From assembly GCA_027039465.1 (NCBI GenBank), contig JALWEA010000285.1:1-11668 (forward strand): a stretch of 11,668 nucleotides of DNA, given 5' to 3'. The translations under genes were made by a program, and so were the position numbers. Each line of letters begins with the position of its first letter. The stretch's first letter is position 1. This stretch comes from Calditrichia bacterium (GTDB lineage Bacteria; Calditrichota; Calditrichia; Calditrichales; Calditrichaceae). The notes beneath the pieces were generated by a model, which was not told the origin of the DNA, searched no databases, and saw nothing but the letters and a program-made list of their open reading frames with translations. Positions 1-8,600 of this stretch are shown one piece after another.

Positions 1-122
1 ATACAACAATCAAAAATATTGGAGACAGACTCTAAGATTTCCCGAATAAGAAACAAACTTATTTAAAATCACGAGACGATCCCGAAGGGATCGAATGATA
101 ATAACCCACCAATTCATTGGTG
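1..122. repeat. 122-bp direct repeat, copy 1
   Basis: This segment matches 459-580 without gaps; by eye about 111 of 122 positions agree. It contains the hairpin GATCCC-GAA-GGGATC (78-92) and most of a second hairpin starting CCCACCAAT (105-124). Similarity fades right after the second hairpin, although both copies have a GTCC(C/T)-type hairpin about 30 nt further on. Copy 1 begins at the window edge, so the true repeat may extend further left. It encodes nothing recognisable. Confidence 0.85.
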
Positions 123-164
123 CGGATTGATGATCGACGCGCCCTAATGCAGTCCTGAAAGGAC
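77..164 (-). repeat. Three-hairpin intergenic module, copy I
   Basis: Read on the minus strand, the order is: a GTCCT stem (152-164, loop of 3), a 27-nt spacer, a CCCACCAAT stem (105-124, 2-nt loop, one mismatch at 106/123), the link TTATTATC (97-104), and a GATCCC stem (77-93). The same order recurs at 535-624 and, on the plus strand, at 5027-5113. Small perfect stems in a fixed order in non-coding DNA resemble REP/BIME-type elements. A family name cannot be assigned from sequence alone. Confidence 0.7.
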
Positions 165-200
165 GTCTGAAAATGCAAATTCGATAAAATTTACTTTCAC

Positions 201-270
201 TTGTCCCGTTCGGGACAAATATTTTAACATTGGATATTCATTCCCACATTTGAAAATGTGGGCTATTATC
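201..270 (+). repeat. Hairpin intergenic module, copy III (third stem missing)
   Basis: The first stem is TTGTCCCG-TT-CGGGACAA (201-218). After a 24-nt spacer comes CCCACATTT-GA-AAATGTGGG (243-262), then the link CTATTATC (263-270). The third stem seen in the other copies is absent or decayed here. The second stem differs from the equivalents at 563-582 and 5066-5085, yet every stem keeps full pairing. Confidence 0.7.
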
Positions 271-458
271 GGAATTACCTATCGGGAATTTTGGGAAAAT
301 GAACCTTTTAAAAATAGAACGAAACCAATTAATCTAGGAAATAGGATCAAACTATTTTCCCGGATTTTAATTCTAACCAAAAATATTTGAACTTTAGAAA
401 AACCATTTACTACCTTAATTTCCTTTCCCTGAGGTATCGGTGATGGGTCGGAAAATAA
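271..458. other. Intergenic segment between the two 122-bp repeat copies; no gene seen
   Basis: This AT-rich stretch lies between the hairpin modules. A short minus-strand reading frame (279-467) covers it, but that frame starts on TTG inside repeat copy 2, lacks a ribosome binding site, and gives a 62-residue peptide of no recognised family. I see no RNA gene and no clear promoter. Confidence 0.5.
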
Positions 459-580
459 ATACAACAACCAAAAATGTTAAAGAAAGACTCTCGGATTTCC
501 CGAATAAGAAACAAACCTATTTAAAATCATGAGACGATCCCGAAGGGATCAAACGATAATAACCCACCAATTCATTGGTG
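459..580. repeat. 122-bp direct repeat, copy 2
   Basis: This is the second copy of the repeat at 1-122, in the same orientation, with 336 nt between the copies. Differences are scattered substitutions with no indels, so the copies diverged by point mutation after duplication. In this copy the second stem (563-582, CCCACCAAT-TC-ATTGGTGGG) is fully paired, whereas copy 1 has lost one outer pair. The repeat lies just downstream of the 3' end of the hybrid kinase gene. Confidence 0.85.
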
Positions 581-624
581 GGAAGAAAGATACCCTCAAC
601 TCACTATTCTAGTCCCGAAGGGAC
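535..624 (-). repeat. Three-hairpin intergenic module, copy II
   Basis: On the minus strand: GTCCC-TTC-GGGAC (612-624), a 29-nt spacer, a 9-bp stem with 2-nt loop (563-582), the link TTATTATC (555-562), then GATCCC-TTC-GGGATC (536-550). It sits 41 nt past the kinase stop codon and would lie in the 3' untranslated region if transcription reads through. No run of T follows any of the stems in the direction of kinase transcription, so it is not a standard intrinsic terminator. It could still stabilise or end the transcript. Confidence 0.7.
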
Positions 625-665
625 GTTTGATAAAAGATAAGCTTTCAAGAAATGATTAGAAATAA

Positions 666-3600
666 TCAACCGTCTTTCTCTTGTTTTCCCTTGCCGATCT
701 TCTCAATCTTTGGCTTCAGGTAGGCGTGTATTTTTTCCTGTAATATCTTCATATTAATCGGTTTGGAAATATAATCGTCCATGCCCGCTTCCAAACAACG
801 GTCACGATCTTCTTTTTGCGCATGGGCGGTCATGGCAATAATGGGGATGTGCCTACCCGTGTTCATTTCGCGAATGCGAATCTTTTGTGCCGTACGCAGG
901 CCGTCCAAAACGGGCATTTGCACATCCAACAAAATCAAATCGTAATAACGTTCGGACAACATATCCAACGCTTCCTGACCGTTGTTGGCGATTTCCGTTT
1001 TAAAACCCATATTTTCCACCATTCGTTTGGCCACCCGTTGATTGATGACGTTGTCTTCCACAATCAAAATTCGGATTTCGTTTTCGGAATCCGGCTCCGG
1101 TTCGGGCAATGTTTGCATTTCTTCGGGCTTTTTTCTATTGATATTTTCATGAGTCAAATACAGGGAAAAATCCGGCAATTCTTCCGTTTCCTGATCTTTT
1201 GCTTTTGGCAAGGTGAGCACAAAACGGAAAGTACTACCCTTGTCGGGTTCGCTCTCCACATCAATTCGGCTACCCATCATTTGCACCAATTGCGCGGTGA
1301 TGGAAAGCCCCAAGCCGGTGCCGCCAAAACGACGCGTTAATGAAGAATCCACTTGGCTGAACGATTCGAAAATAGTATTTTTTTTCTCCTTAGGTATGCC
1401 GATCCCGGTATCTCGGACTTCAAACTGAATATCAACATCATCATCGGTTTGGGAAAGGAAAACAGCTTTCAGGGTAATGCTACCTTTTTCGGTAAATTTC
1501 AAAGCATTGCCCAACAAATTAATAAACACCTGTCCTAACCTTGTCGGATCCCCGACCACTTTTTCCGGCAAACGATCATCCCATTCCAGTTTAAATTCCA
1601 ATCCCTTGCTCTTTGCCATCACCTCAAAGCCACCGGCAATATTTTTGAGCAATTGCTTTAAATCGAACGGTACGAATTCCAATTCAATTTTACCGGAATC
1701 GATTTTGCTGAAATCCAAAATTTGGTTAATGATTTTAAGCAGCTCCCTAGCCGAAAATTTAATGGTCTTCAAATAATCTTTTTGTTCCTCGTCCAACTCA
1801 GTCTGCAATAGAAGATCGGACAAACCGATAATGGCGTTCATTGGGGTACGGATTTCATGGCTCATGTTCGCAAGGAATTCGGTCTTAGCTTTGTTGGCTG
1901 CTTCGGCTTGAATGATCGCCCGACGCAAACGTGTCTCTACCTCTTTTAATTCGGTGATATCAATGGCCACACCCAACGAACCGATCTGTTTGTTTTTTGC
2001 ATCGAACAACGGTGAAAACCAAAAACGATAGTATTTATTGAAAATTTTACGAATGCTTTCGAACGACTCCCCTTTTAGGGCACGATCACAATCTTTGCCT
2101 AAATCCGCTTCTTGCCAAAATTCCGCGCACAAATTGGCACCCAAAACCGGCAAATGATATTTCTCGAATTCTTTAAGCCCTTTCCCCTCGGCAAAGGTTA
2201 CATTCCCGTTTTGATCAATCATGAAAAGTATAATAGGCACATTTTGAACAATGGTTTTTAGCTTCAGCTCGGATTTCTGTAAATCCAGGGTGATTTTTAA
2301 TCGCTTGCGCCGTTCGCGGACCAGCTCAAAAAGGCCGACAAATATCAAAACGATTAAAAGGACATAAATAAAAAACGCCCAGCCGGATAAATACCATGGA
2401 ATTAAAACTCGAAAACGTATATTCAACGGATCGCTCCATTTGAAACCGATTTGCCTTGCCCTAACCTGCAAATTCAACATATTTCTTCTAATAGAAGGGA
2501 GAATGATGATCGGCGATGTTTTTGGTATGCTCCACGGCTGGTTATCTATTTTCATCTGATAAACGATTTTCTGAGCAGGAAACATCAAAGAGGCTACATG
2601 AATGCGCAAGGTGGAATGGAGTTTAACAGGCAGTAATGCATCGGAAGATTGCACTAACGATTTTTCATTTTCCCAATAGGCAATCACAATCGGCTTTTTG
2701 GTTCTTCGTTTAATAGATAAAGGCAATTGTTGTTGATAAATACCTCCGTAGGTACCAAACGTTAAAAATCCGTTCCGATCAAAAGTAATGGAACGAAAAG
2801 CAAAGGTCTGGTTTTTAAAACCCGCCAGTTCATCAAAGTAAACCCATTCGCTATCGATTCTGCAAAAGGCGCCGTGTTCGGTTCCCACCCAAATACGGCC
2901 TTCCGCATCCATCGTTGCCGATCGAACATTTCGATTGCGATCCAATTCCATAACCCGCACCTTATTGCCGCGGAGACGGATCAGTCCATTCGAAGTTGCC
3001 AAATAGATAGTGGAATCCTGTTCGTCCGCAAACAAATCGTTCACTTGGAGCGTATTATTATTATTTTTCAAAGACAAAGGAATGCTGATGTTCTCAAAAT
3101 AATTTTTTCGGGGATTAAATCGATACAAATAACTTTTTGCTCCGGTGCCGCCCAAATAAATTGCGCCGCTTTTGCTGATTTTGATCGCTGTAATTTCGGA
3201 ACGGATACCTTGTCCTTGGGAAAAATAAGTGGTTTTACCGTCGGATGTTACACGCCAGATGCCTTCGTTGCCTCCCTGGGCAATCCAGAGATTTCCGATA
3301 GAATCCGTTTGCATGGAAAAAACGGTTTTATGACGCGGTAATTGAATTTCTCTAACCCCTCTTTTGGAGATGATTGTGATTTTCCCGTCGATGCGCCCGG
3401 CCAAAACCCGCTTTCCGTCCGCGGCAATTGCGGAAATAACAGAACCTTTGTTTACAAACACAATTTTTTTCTTTTTTGAATTAAAAGAATAAATACGTAA
3501 ACCGTCGGTCGCAAACAAAGATCCCGAAGGACTTCGATACAAATTCTGCACTGCGTAATTGGTAAAAGGCAAAATACTGTGAAATAATGTCTTGTAAATT

Positions 3601-4574
3601 AACACAATACCGTTATCGGTACTAACCCAAAATTGATTCAATTTGTTGACAAAAATGTGGTTTATTACTTTGATTCCGATTCCGATTAAATGTCTGGCAG
3701 CAAACCGCCTTTTCCCCTTGCCGGCCCAATAGAGGCCGTTGTCGCTGGTGCCGATCAGATAATTTCCCTGCCTATCTTTTGCAATAGCGGAAACATTGGC
3801 AACGGATAGCAATTTTTTGAGTGACCAGGTTTTCCCGTCAACGGTTGCATGCAGTAAATAAAGACCCGAAACGCCACCGATCAGCCAACTTTGTTTATCA
3901 ATTTGCAAAAGAACATCGGCGGTCATCGGCTTGTTGCCGTGAGGCAGTGGAATTTCCTTAAATGAATCGCTTATGGAATCGTAATGCAATAATTGACAAT
4001 TCTCCGAAAGCGCAAAGAGATTGCCTCGGGCATCTTCAAAGAAAAGGAAAGAATGCAGATAGCTCGAGCCTTCATATTCTTTTGGCAGGCGATAGCGCTT
4101 AAACGTTTTGCTAATCGGCATGTAGCGAACAATCGAAAAAGGTTCCGCAATCCAAAAAGCGCCCTTGGACGAATGAAATAAATTTTTAGGATAATAAAGG
4201 GTGCTGTCCGTTAAAGTACTCGAACCTCGTAAAAACAGTGTTGTTGTTGTGTTGATAGGGTCATGATTTTCAAGTTTAATGATGCCCAAATCCGTAACCG
4301 CATAAACGGTATCTCGTTCGCATAAAATATTTTTTAAATATAAACTAGGGAGGCCTTTGTAGAACTTAACAAAATTTTGACCGTCAAAGCGTACCAGACC
4401 GCCGTCGGTACCCACCCAAACAAATCCGCTTTCATCCTGTTTAATGATTTTTACCAAATTGGAAGGCAAGCCGTTTTCGTAATTGTAGTAATAGGTAAAC
4501 AAACCATCCGTGATATTCGAAGCGGCCCAAAGAAATGTCGGCAGTATCAGTAAAATAAAAATTCTTTTTAGCAT
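666..4574 (-). CDS. Membrane hybrid histidine kinase with two-component-regulator propeller sensor
   Basis: The 1302-residue product senses a signal outside the inner membrane and passes phosphate to its own receiver domain. A signal peptide (about 1-17) precedes a beta-propeller region (about 25-630) with repeated W/L-V/I-G-T-x-x-G blade motifs, such as FVWVGTDGGLVRFDG near residue 55. Next are a Y_Y_Y-like domain (about 640-725), one membrane helix (about 729-753), a PAS domain (about 771-882), HisKA with phospho-accepting His906 in SHEIRTP, and HATPase with N box near 1019-1023, DTGIGIP at 1055 and GGTGLGL at 1084. The C-terminal receiver has Asp1173/1174-type acid residues, phospho-acceptor Asp1217, Thr1249 and Lys1271. 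All catalytic residues are present. Unlike the Bacteroides hybrid systems, there is no AraC-type DNA-binding domain, so a separate partner is expected. The start fits the signal peptide, although the ribosome binding site is weak. It is transcribed away from the surface-protein operon. The ligand is unknown. Confidence 0.96.
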   Translation of the reverse strand: MLKRIFILLILPTFLWAASNITDGLFTYYYNYENGLPSNLVKIIKQDESGFVWVGTDGGLVRFDGQNFVKFYKGLPSLYLKNILCERDTVYAVTDLGIIKLENHDPINTTTTLFLRGSSTLTDSTLYYPKNLFHSSKGAFWIAEPFSIVRYMPISKTFKRYRLPKEYEGSSYLHSFLFFEDARGNLFALSENCQLLHYDSISDSFKEIPLPHGNKPMTADVLLQIDKQSWLIGGVSGLYLLHATVDGKTWSLKKLLSVANVSAIAKDRQGNYLIGTSDNGLYWAGKGKRRFAARHLIGIGIKVINHIFVNKLNQFWVSTDNGIVLIYKTLFHSILPFTNYAVQNLYRSPSGSLFATDGLRIYSFNSKKKKIVFVNKGSVISAIAADGKRVLAGRIDGKITIISKRGVREIQLPRHKTVFSMQTDSIGNLWIAQGGNEGIWRVTSDGKTTYFSQGQGIRSEITAIKISKSGAIYLGGTGAKSYLYRFNPRKNYFENISIPLSLKNNNNTLQVNDLFADEQDSTIYLATSNGLIRLRGNKVRVMELDRNRNVRSATMDAEGRIWVGTEHGAFCRIDSEWVYFDELAGFKNQTFAFRSITFDRNGFLTFGTYGGIYQQQLPLSIKRRTKKPIVIAYWENEKSLVQSSDALLPVKLHSTLRIHVASLMFPAQKIVYQMKIDNQPWSIPKTSPIIILPSIRRNMLNLQVRARQIGFKWSDPLNIRFRVLIPWYLSGWAFFIYVLLIVLIFVGLFELVRERRKRLKITLDLQKSELKLKTIVQNVPIILFMIDQNGNVTFAEGKGLKEFEKYHLPVLGANLCAEFWQEADLGKDCDRALKGESFESIRKIFNKYYRFWFSPLFDAKNKQIGSLGVAIDITELKEVETRLRRAIIQAEAANKAKTEFLANMSHEIRTPMNAIIGLSDLLLQTELDEEQKDYLKTIKFSARELLKIINQILDFSKIDSGKIELEFVPFDLKQLLKNIAGGFEVMAKSKGLEFKLEWDDRLPEKVVGDPTRLGQVFINLLGNALKFTEKGSITLKAVFLSQTDDDVDIQFEVRDTGIGIPKEKKNTIFESFSQVDSSLTRRFGGTGLGLSITAQLVQMMGSRIDVESEPDKGSTFRFVLTLPKAKDQETEELPDFSLYLTHENINRKKPEEMQTLPEPEPDSENEIRILIVEDNVINQRVAKRMVENMGFKTEIANNGQEALDMLSERYYDLILLDVQMPVLDGLRTAQKIRIREMNTGRHIPIIAMTAHAQKEDRDRCLEAGMDDYISKPINMKILQEKIHAYLKPKIEKIGKGKQEKDG

Positions 4575-4623
4575 ATTTTTCTCGCGTTTAGTGATGTTTT
4601 TAATATCGGATAAGTTCGCTTTA

Positions 4624-4650
4624 ATTTTAAAGAAATTTTAAGAATGTAAA
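4624..4650 (-). promoter_or_regulatory. Weak promoter candidate for the hybrid kinase gene
   Basis: On the minus strand, TTTACA (4645-4650) and TAAAAT (4624-4629) resemble sigma-70 -35 and -10 boxes, about 50 nt upstream of the kinase start. The spacer is only 15 nt, and the surroundings are so AT-rich that chance matches are likely. Confidence 0.2.
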
Positions 4651-4729
4651 TTTTTTGATTTGAAAGAATCTTTTTTACTATGGAAATCTTTGAAAAATTA
4701 ATGTGCGACGCTTAACTCACCCCCTCATT

Positions 4730-4756
4730 CCCCCTCTCTTCTTCGAAGAGAAGGGG
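4730..4756. repeat. Imperfect 11-bp inverted repeat
   Basis: Positions 4730-4740 pair with 4746-4756 at 10 of 11 positions around the loop CTTCG (mismatch 4734/4752). No T-run follows on either strand, so a terminator is unlikely. It lies in the divergent intergenic region with no gene nearby on either side. The purine/pyrimidine strand bias of the stem is notable. Confidence 0.6.
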
Positions 4757-4880
4757 ACGTGATCCGGTGCTCAACATGGACTTTGCCATGATTAGTAGAA
4801 GAGTGGAAATCAGCATCGAATATTTAAAAATCGAGAAAATCAGGAAATCACGGCGATGAATTGGAACTTGGAACTGGGGC

Positions 4881-4962
4881 GGCGTCCGGTTCCCGAGTAG
4901 CCCGCCTAAGGCGGGCGTATCGAGGGACGGACGCGCCATAACATGTCAATAGTAGGCGCGTC
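4881..4962. repeat. Cluster of nested and competing inverted repeats
   Basis: A GC-rich stem GCCCGCC-TAA-GGCGGGC (4900-4916) is enclosed by TCCC/GGGA (4891-4894 with 4924-4927) and by GCGTCCG/CGGACGC (4882-4888 with 4928-4934). The right arm can instead pair forward: GACGCGCC (4930-4937) with GGCGCGTC (4955-4962) across a 17-nt loop. The two outer stems are mutually exclusive. No coding region or T-run adjoins, so the role is unknown; remains of a small mobile element is one possibility. Confidence 0.6.
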
Positions 4963-5026
4963 GCAGGCAGGACGAAACAATCCCTTACACTACACACATC
5001 ATACCGAATAAACTCCTTTTTTTCAA

Positions 5027-5113
5027 TTGTCCCTACGGGACAAAATTTTTTGGGGTGCCTTTTTACCCATATTTGAAAATATGGGCTATTGTCATGCCAT
5101 CGCTACGCGATGG
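5027..5113 (+). repeat. Three-hairpin intergenic module, copy IV
   Basis: On the plus strand: TTGTCCC-TAC-GGGACAA (5027-5043), a 22-nt spacer, CCCATATTT-GA-AAATATGGG (5066-5085), the link CTATTGTC (5086-5093), ATG, then CCATCGC-TAC-GCGATGG (5097-5113). The first two stems closely match copy III, with a compensating C-G to T-A change in stem two. The third stem occupies the place of the GATCCC stem of copies I and II but has a different sequence. Confidence 0.7.
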
Positions 5114-5286
5114 ATTATGGAAAACCGGCATTTAAATTTGTCCGAACAGGTACGAGATGCGATTCGTCCGTAAATTTATTTATGAGAAATAAATGAGGTT
5201 CACCTTACCCGAAGCCCGTCCTGCAAGGGATGGCACGCTAATAGAAAAACGCCCCCGCAATTCACGACATACCGAAGGAACGATTA
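5114..5286. other. Intergenic segment without a gene
   Basis: I see no coding region here. The only structure is an AT-only hairpin ATTTATTT-ATGAG-AAATAAAT (5174-5194) and a decayed hairpin-like GTCCTGCAAGGGA near 5218. The AT-only stem is weak and has no neighbouring signal that would assign it a role. Confidence 0.5.
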
Positions 5287-5392
5287 ACGAATAACGATTT
5301 CCCCCATTAAACCATTTAACCATTCAACAATTCAACCATCATCCGATCAACGAATAACGGATATACGAATAACGATTTCCCCTTAACCATCC
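5287..5392. repeat. Short direct repeats and an 8-nt tandem repeat
   Basis: ACGAATAACG occurs at 5287, 5350 and 5365; the first and third extend to the same 18-mer, ACGAATAACGATTTCCCC (5287-5304 and 5365-5382). Between them lie four consecutive 8-nt units of the form AACCATTY (5310-5341, with small deviations), and one more unit at 5385-5392. These may be slippage-generated low-complexity repeats. Binding sites upstream of the operon cannot be excluded. Confidence 0.65.
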
Positions 5393-5421
5393 GATTCATT
5401 CCGGTCAAAATAACTTTTGTT

Positions 5422-5448
5422 TTGCATATTTCTTCATTAAATTATAAG
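5422..5448 (+). promoter_or_regulatory. Weak promoter candidate for the surface-protein operon
   Basis: TTGCAT (5422-5427) and TATAAG (5443-5448) are plausible -35 and -10 boxes with a short 15-nt spacer. It is the most promoter-like AT-rich patch between the tandem repeats and the first operon gene. A start just after it would leave a leader of roughly 155 nt. The match is poor enough that the real promoter may lie elsewhere. Confidence 0.25.
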
Positions 5449-5451
5449 TCC

Positions 5452-5547
5452 TTTGCGCAGGCAAAAAATTTGGCGGGCATCTTACCGCTGCGTTAAGTTG
5501 ACCGCGATTGAAATCTAACAAAAAAACAGCGGCTGCGAATGCCCACC
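5452..5547 (+). promoter_or_regulatory. Foldable leader region upstream of the operon
   Basis: Three stems can form: TTTGC-GCAG-GCAAA (5452-5465), an outer stem joining GGCGGGCAT (5472-5480) to ATGCCCACC (5539-5547) with one mismatch, and, nested inside, CCGCTG (5485-5490) with CAGCGG (5527-5532). I do not recognise a known riboswitch consensus. It could be a 5' UTR structure or a chance fold; no comparative support is available. Confidence 0.3.
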
Positions 5548-5593
5548 GAGTCATTCTGCGAATCAGGGAATTCGGGCCGATCTTTACCTTAAT

Positions 5594-5600
5594 AAAGGAG
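5594..5600 (+). promoter_or_regulatory. Ribosome binding site that fixes the start of the first operon gene
   Basis: AAAGGAG lies 9 nt before the ATG at 5610. That ATG is followed at once by a classical signal peptide. An in-frame TTG at 5508 would add 34 residues ahead of the signal peptide and has no such site, so 5610 is the preferred start. Confidence 0.85.
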
Positions 5601-5609
5601 CTCTTCGGA

Positions 5610-8600
5610 ATGCACCGATTTTTTCTTCTATTTTTATTACCGGCGTTGTTATTTGCTCAAAGTCATTTGCTCGTCACCGAAGTTTTTGTACCCCCTGCTT
5701 CCGATGCAAATCAAGCCTTTGTGGAAATAGCCAATGAGACGAACCAAACCATTGATCTGTCTCAACGCTATTTGGCAAATTACAACACCTACTATCAGAT
5801 CGTCGAAGGTCAATATCCCATTACCAGCCAATTTTTTCTAGCCAAATTTCCTTCCTTTACCATTCTTCCGGGTGAGGTGAAAACGGTGGCTCTCGATGGT
5901 GCCGCCTATTTGAATACTTTCGGTAAACGTGCCGATTTCGAGATCAAATCCACGGATGCGAAAACACCCGACATGAATGTCATTAAAATGGGCGACAATC
6001 CTTCGCTTGAAACGCTGAAAGGCATGATCATTCTTTTTTATTGGGACGGCCAAAGCGATTTGGTTAAAGATGTGGATTACATCCCCTGGGGACTGACGGC
6101 ATTCAATAGCGTTTGGATGGACAAAAGCGGCGTGCAGATAGACGGCCCGGATGCGGACAGTCAAACTTCCGCTTATGCGAACGATTTGCCCAAAGCCCAA
6201 CAGAAGGCTATCAGCAGCATTCCCTCCGGCCAAAGTTTGCAACGCAACGGCGTTGACGAAATCGATGAAGTTACCACAGACGGTAACGGCATTACCGGCC
6301 ACGACGAAGCTACGGAAAACTGGCAACTAAGCTTCAAAACGGCGGCGCCCACTCCAGGCAGCTTTAGCGCCGTCGCCGGAGACGGAACCGGCTCCGTTAT
6401 CATCAGTCCCGACACGGTACACGCAAATGAAACCCACGACTTTGTTCTGTCCTTTTCCACCGACGAAACCTACGAACTGACGAAGATAGAAATTGACGTG
6501 CCGCAGGGTTTCCCCTGGTCTCATCAGGTTTCCGATGTTATTTTGCAGGGAGACGCCTTTGCTTCGGCTCAGGTCGTTGTCAATCAAAACATTATCACCA
6601 TTCAAAATGCCTCGCTCAATCAACAGCAATCCGGAACGGTTACCCTAAAAAATCTTGCAACGCCTTCCGATCCCGGCAAATACGCTTTTCAGGTAAAAAC
6701 GGCCACAGCCAACGGCCATTTAACACCCATCGCCATCTTCCCGGCCGTCACGGTGATTAAAACATTAACCATTGCCGATATCCAAAACAACGTCAGCGAA
6801 TACGAGGGCAAACAGGTCACCATCGAAGCCGTGGTTACCGTCGGCGTCAACGTGTTGCGTACCGACCGCACCAGCGCTTACGTGCAGGATGAATCGGGAC
6901 GCGGTATTAATTTAAGCGATCAAAGTACGAATCATCCCGAATTGAAACGCGGCAATCGCGTGCGCATTACCGGTACGGTTTCCAATTACGTCGGAAAGTA
7001 CAACGACGTTACCACCCAAATTGAAAATTTTACACTCTCCGTTCTTTCCACGGACAATCCCATTCCCGCGGTCTCCACGCTTAGTTGTGCGGCCGCAGGT
7101 GACATCGATCTGGAAGGCACCTTTGTAGAAACGGCCGGTGTAATCACAGATAAGGCGGAAGGTGTTGGCGGCGGAACGAACATGACCATCGAAGACGCCA
7201 GCGGCACCTTACCTTTACGCATCTGGGACACCGCCGGATTGGATTTGTCAGGCTTTAACGTCGGCGACACGATCCGCGTTCGCGGCGTTATCAGCAGCTA
7301 CCGGCTGGCGCCTCAACTTTTGGTTTGCTACCAGCAGGATATCGTAAAATCGTCCTTACCAAAAACCATTTCCGGCACGGGAACGGTCAGTGTTCAACCG
7401 GACAGCGTAGGTAAAGGCGAAACGGTTTCATTAACTTTTACGGCCAAAGGCACCCTGCCCGATACTTTGGGCAGCTTGTCGCTGACCATTCCCGACGAAT
7501 GGAATTGGTCGGGCAATGCCGCTGACATTGTTTTGGATCAGGCCTTTGCCGGTTTAACACCGGCCATTAACGGCAAAACCATTACCCTGAACGGCTTCGT
7601 TTTGACCAATTCAAACACCGGAGGAATGGTTATTAGTAATTTGCAAAGTCCCGATGCGGACACGGCTTCGGTGTTTGTCGTTAAAACCGCACCGGCCAAC
7701 GGTATTTTGGCCACAATAGCCGATCCGCCCGTTGTTTTGGTCGGCAAAGGTACCAATCAAAAAACCATTACCATTAAAGAAGCACGTCAAAAACCGACGG
7801 GCAGCACCGTCACGGTCAAGGGAGTGGTCACCATCGGCGCCGGCATTTTACGCACCAATTTCACCGATGCCTACATTCAGGACGAATCCGGCTACGGCAT
7901 TAACGTTTATCAACCGGGCGGACTGGATGCGCGCATTAAACGAGGTAATTTGGTCGTCGTTACCGGCACGTTGAAAGAGTATCAGGGCAAATTGGAACTT
8001 CAGGAAGAAAAAGTGGTTGTGCTGAAAAAGGATCAGCCCATTCCCGCCGTTCGGGAAATGAGCACTTTTGATGCTTCCAGAGCGTTGTTTGAAGGCAGCT
8101 TTGTTCAGGTCAAAGGATTGATTTCAAGCATCACTTCCGCAGGCGGTGGTACCACCATTTACATTAACGACGGCAGCGGCGAAGTCGGTGTGCGCGTTTG
8201 GGACACGGCCAATCTCGATTTGAGTGCTTTTCAAATCGGCGATTACATTGTCGTGCGCGGTGTGTGCAGCGTGTACAAAGGCGCCGGACAAATTCTGTTG
8301 GGCTATCAGGAAGACATTATTCCCGTCGGACAAATCGAGGGCATTGTCTCGTTAAAAGTTCCGCCCAAACCCTTTGCTCCGGACGAAGGCGAAAAATTGC
8401 CTATCGAATACAGCGCCGGAAGCGCCCACACCCACGTAACCTTGCGTTTGTTCGATTTAAGCGGACGCATGGTTACCACCTTGTTTGACGGCAAAGGTTT
8501 ACCCTTTCCTATTACAAAAGAATGGGACGGCCGCAATCAATTGGGACAGTTGGTACCATTGGGCACCTACATCTGTCACCTGGAAGTAGTCAATAACAAT

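Noticed and set aside
279..467. 62-residue minus-strand reading frame between the repeat copies
   Set aside because: TTG start inside a repeat, no ribosome binding site, no recognised family, and it crosses non-coding-looking AT-rich DNA.
1..624. CRISPR array suggested by repeated palindromic units
   Set aside because: Repeats differ in sequence and spacing, they occur in both orientations, and spacers of constant length are absent. No cas gene is present.
653..668. Hairpin TGATTA-GAAA-TAATCA at the kinase stop codon as an intrinsic terminator
   Set aside because: The stem is only 6 AT pairs and the following T tract on the minus strand is interrupted. Too weak to call.
4712..4939. 75-residue minus-strand reading frame in the divergent intergenic region
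   Set aside because: It consists mainly of inverted repeats (4730-4756 and 4881-4934) read as codons and resembles the spurious peptides such repeats often yield.
5452..5547. Cyclic di-GMP or other known riboswitch in the operon leader
   Set aside because: The conserved core motifs of the classes I know are not present; only generic stems are visible.
5508..5609. 34-residue N-terminal extension of the first operon gene from a TTG start
   Set aside because: It would place charged residues ahead of a complete signal peptide, and the TTG has no ribosome binding site. The ATG at 5610 has AAAGGAG at ideal spacing.
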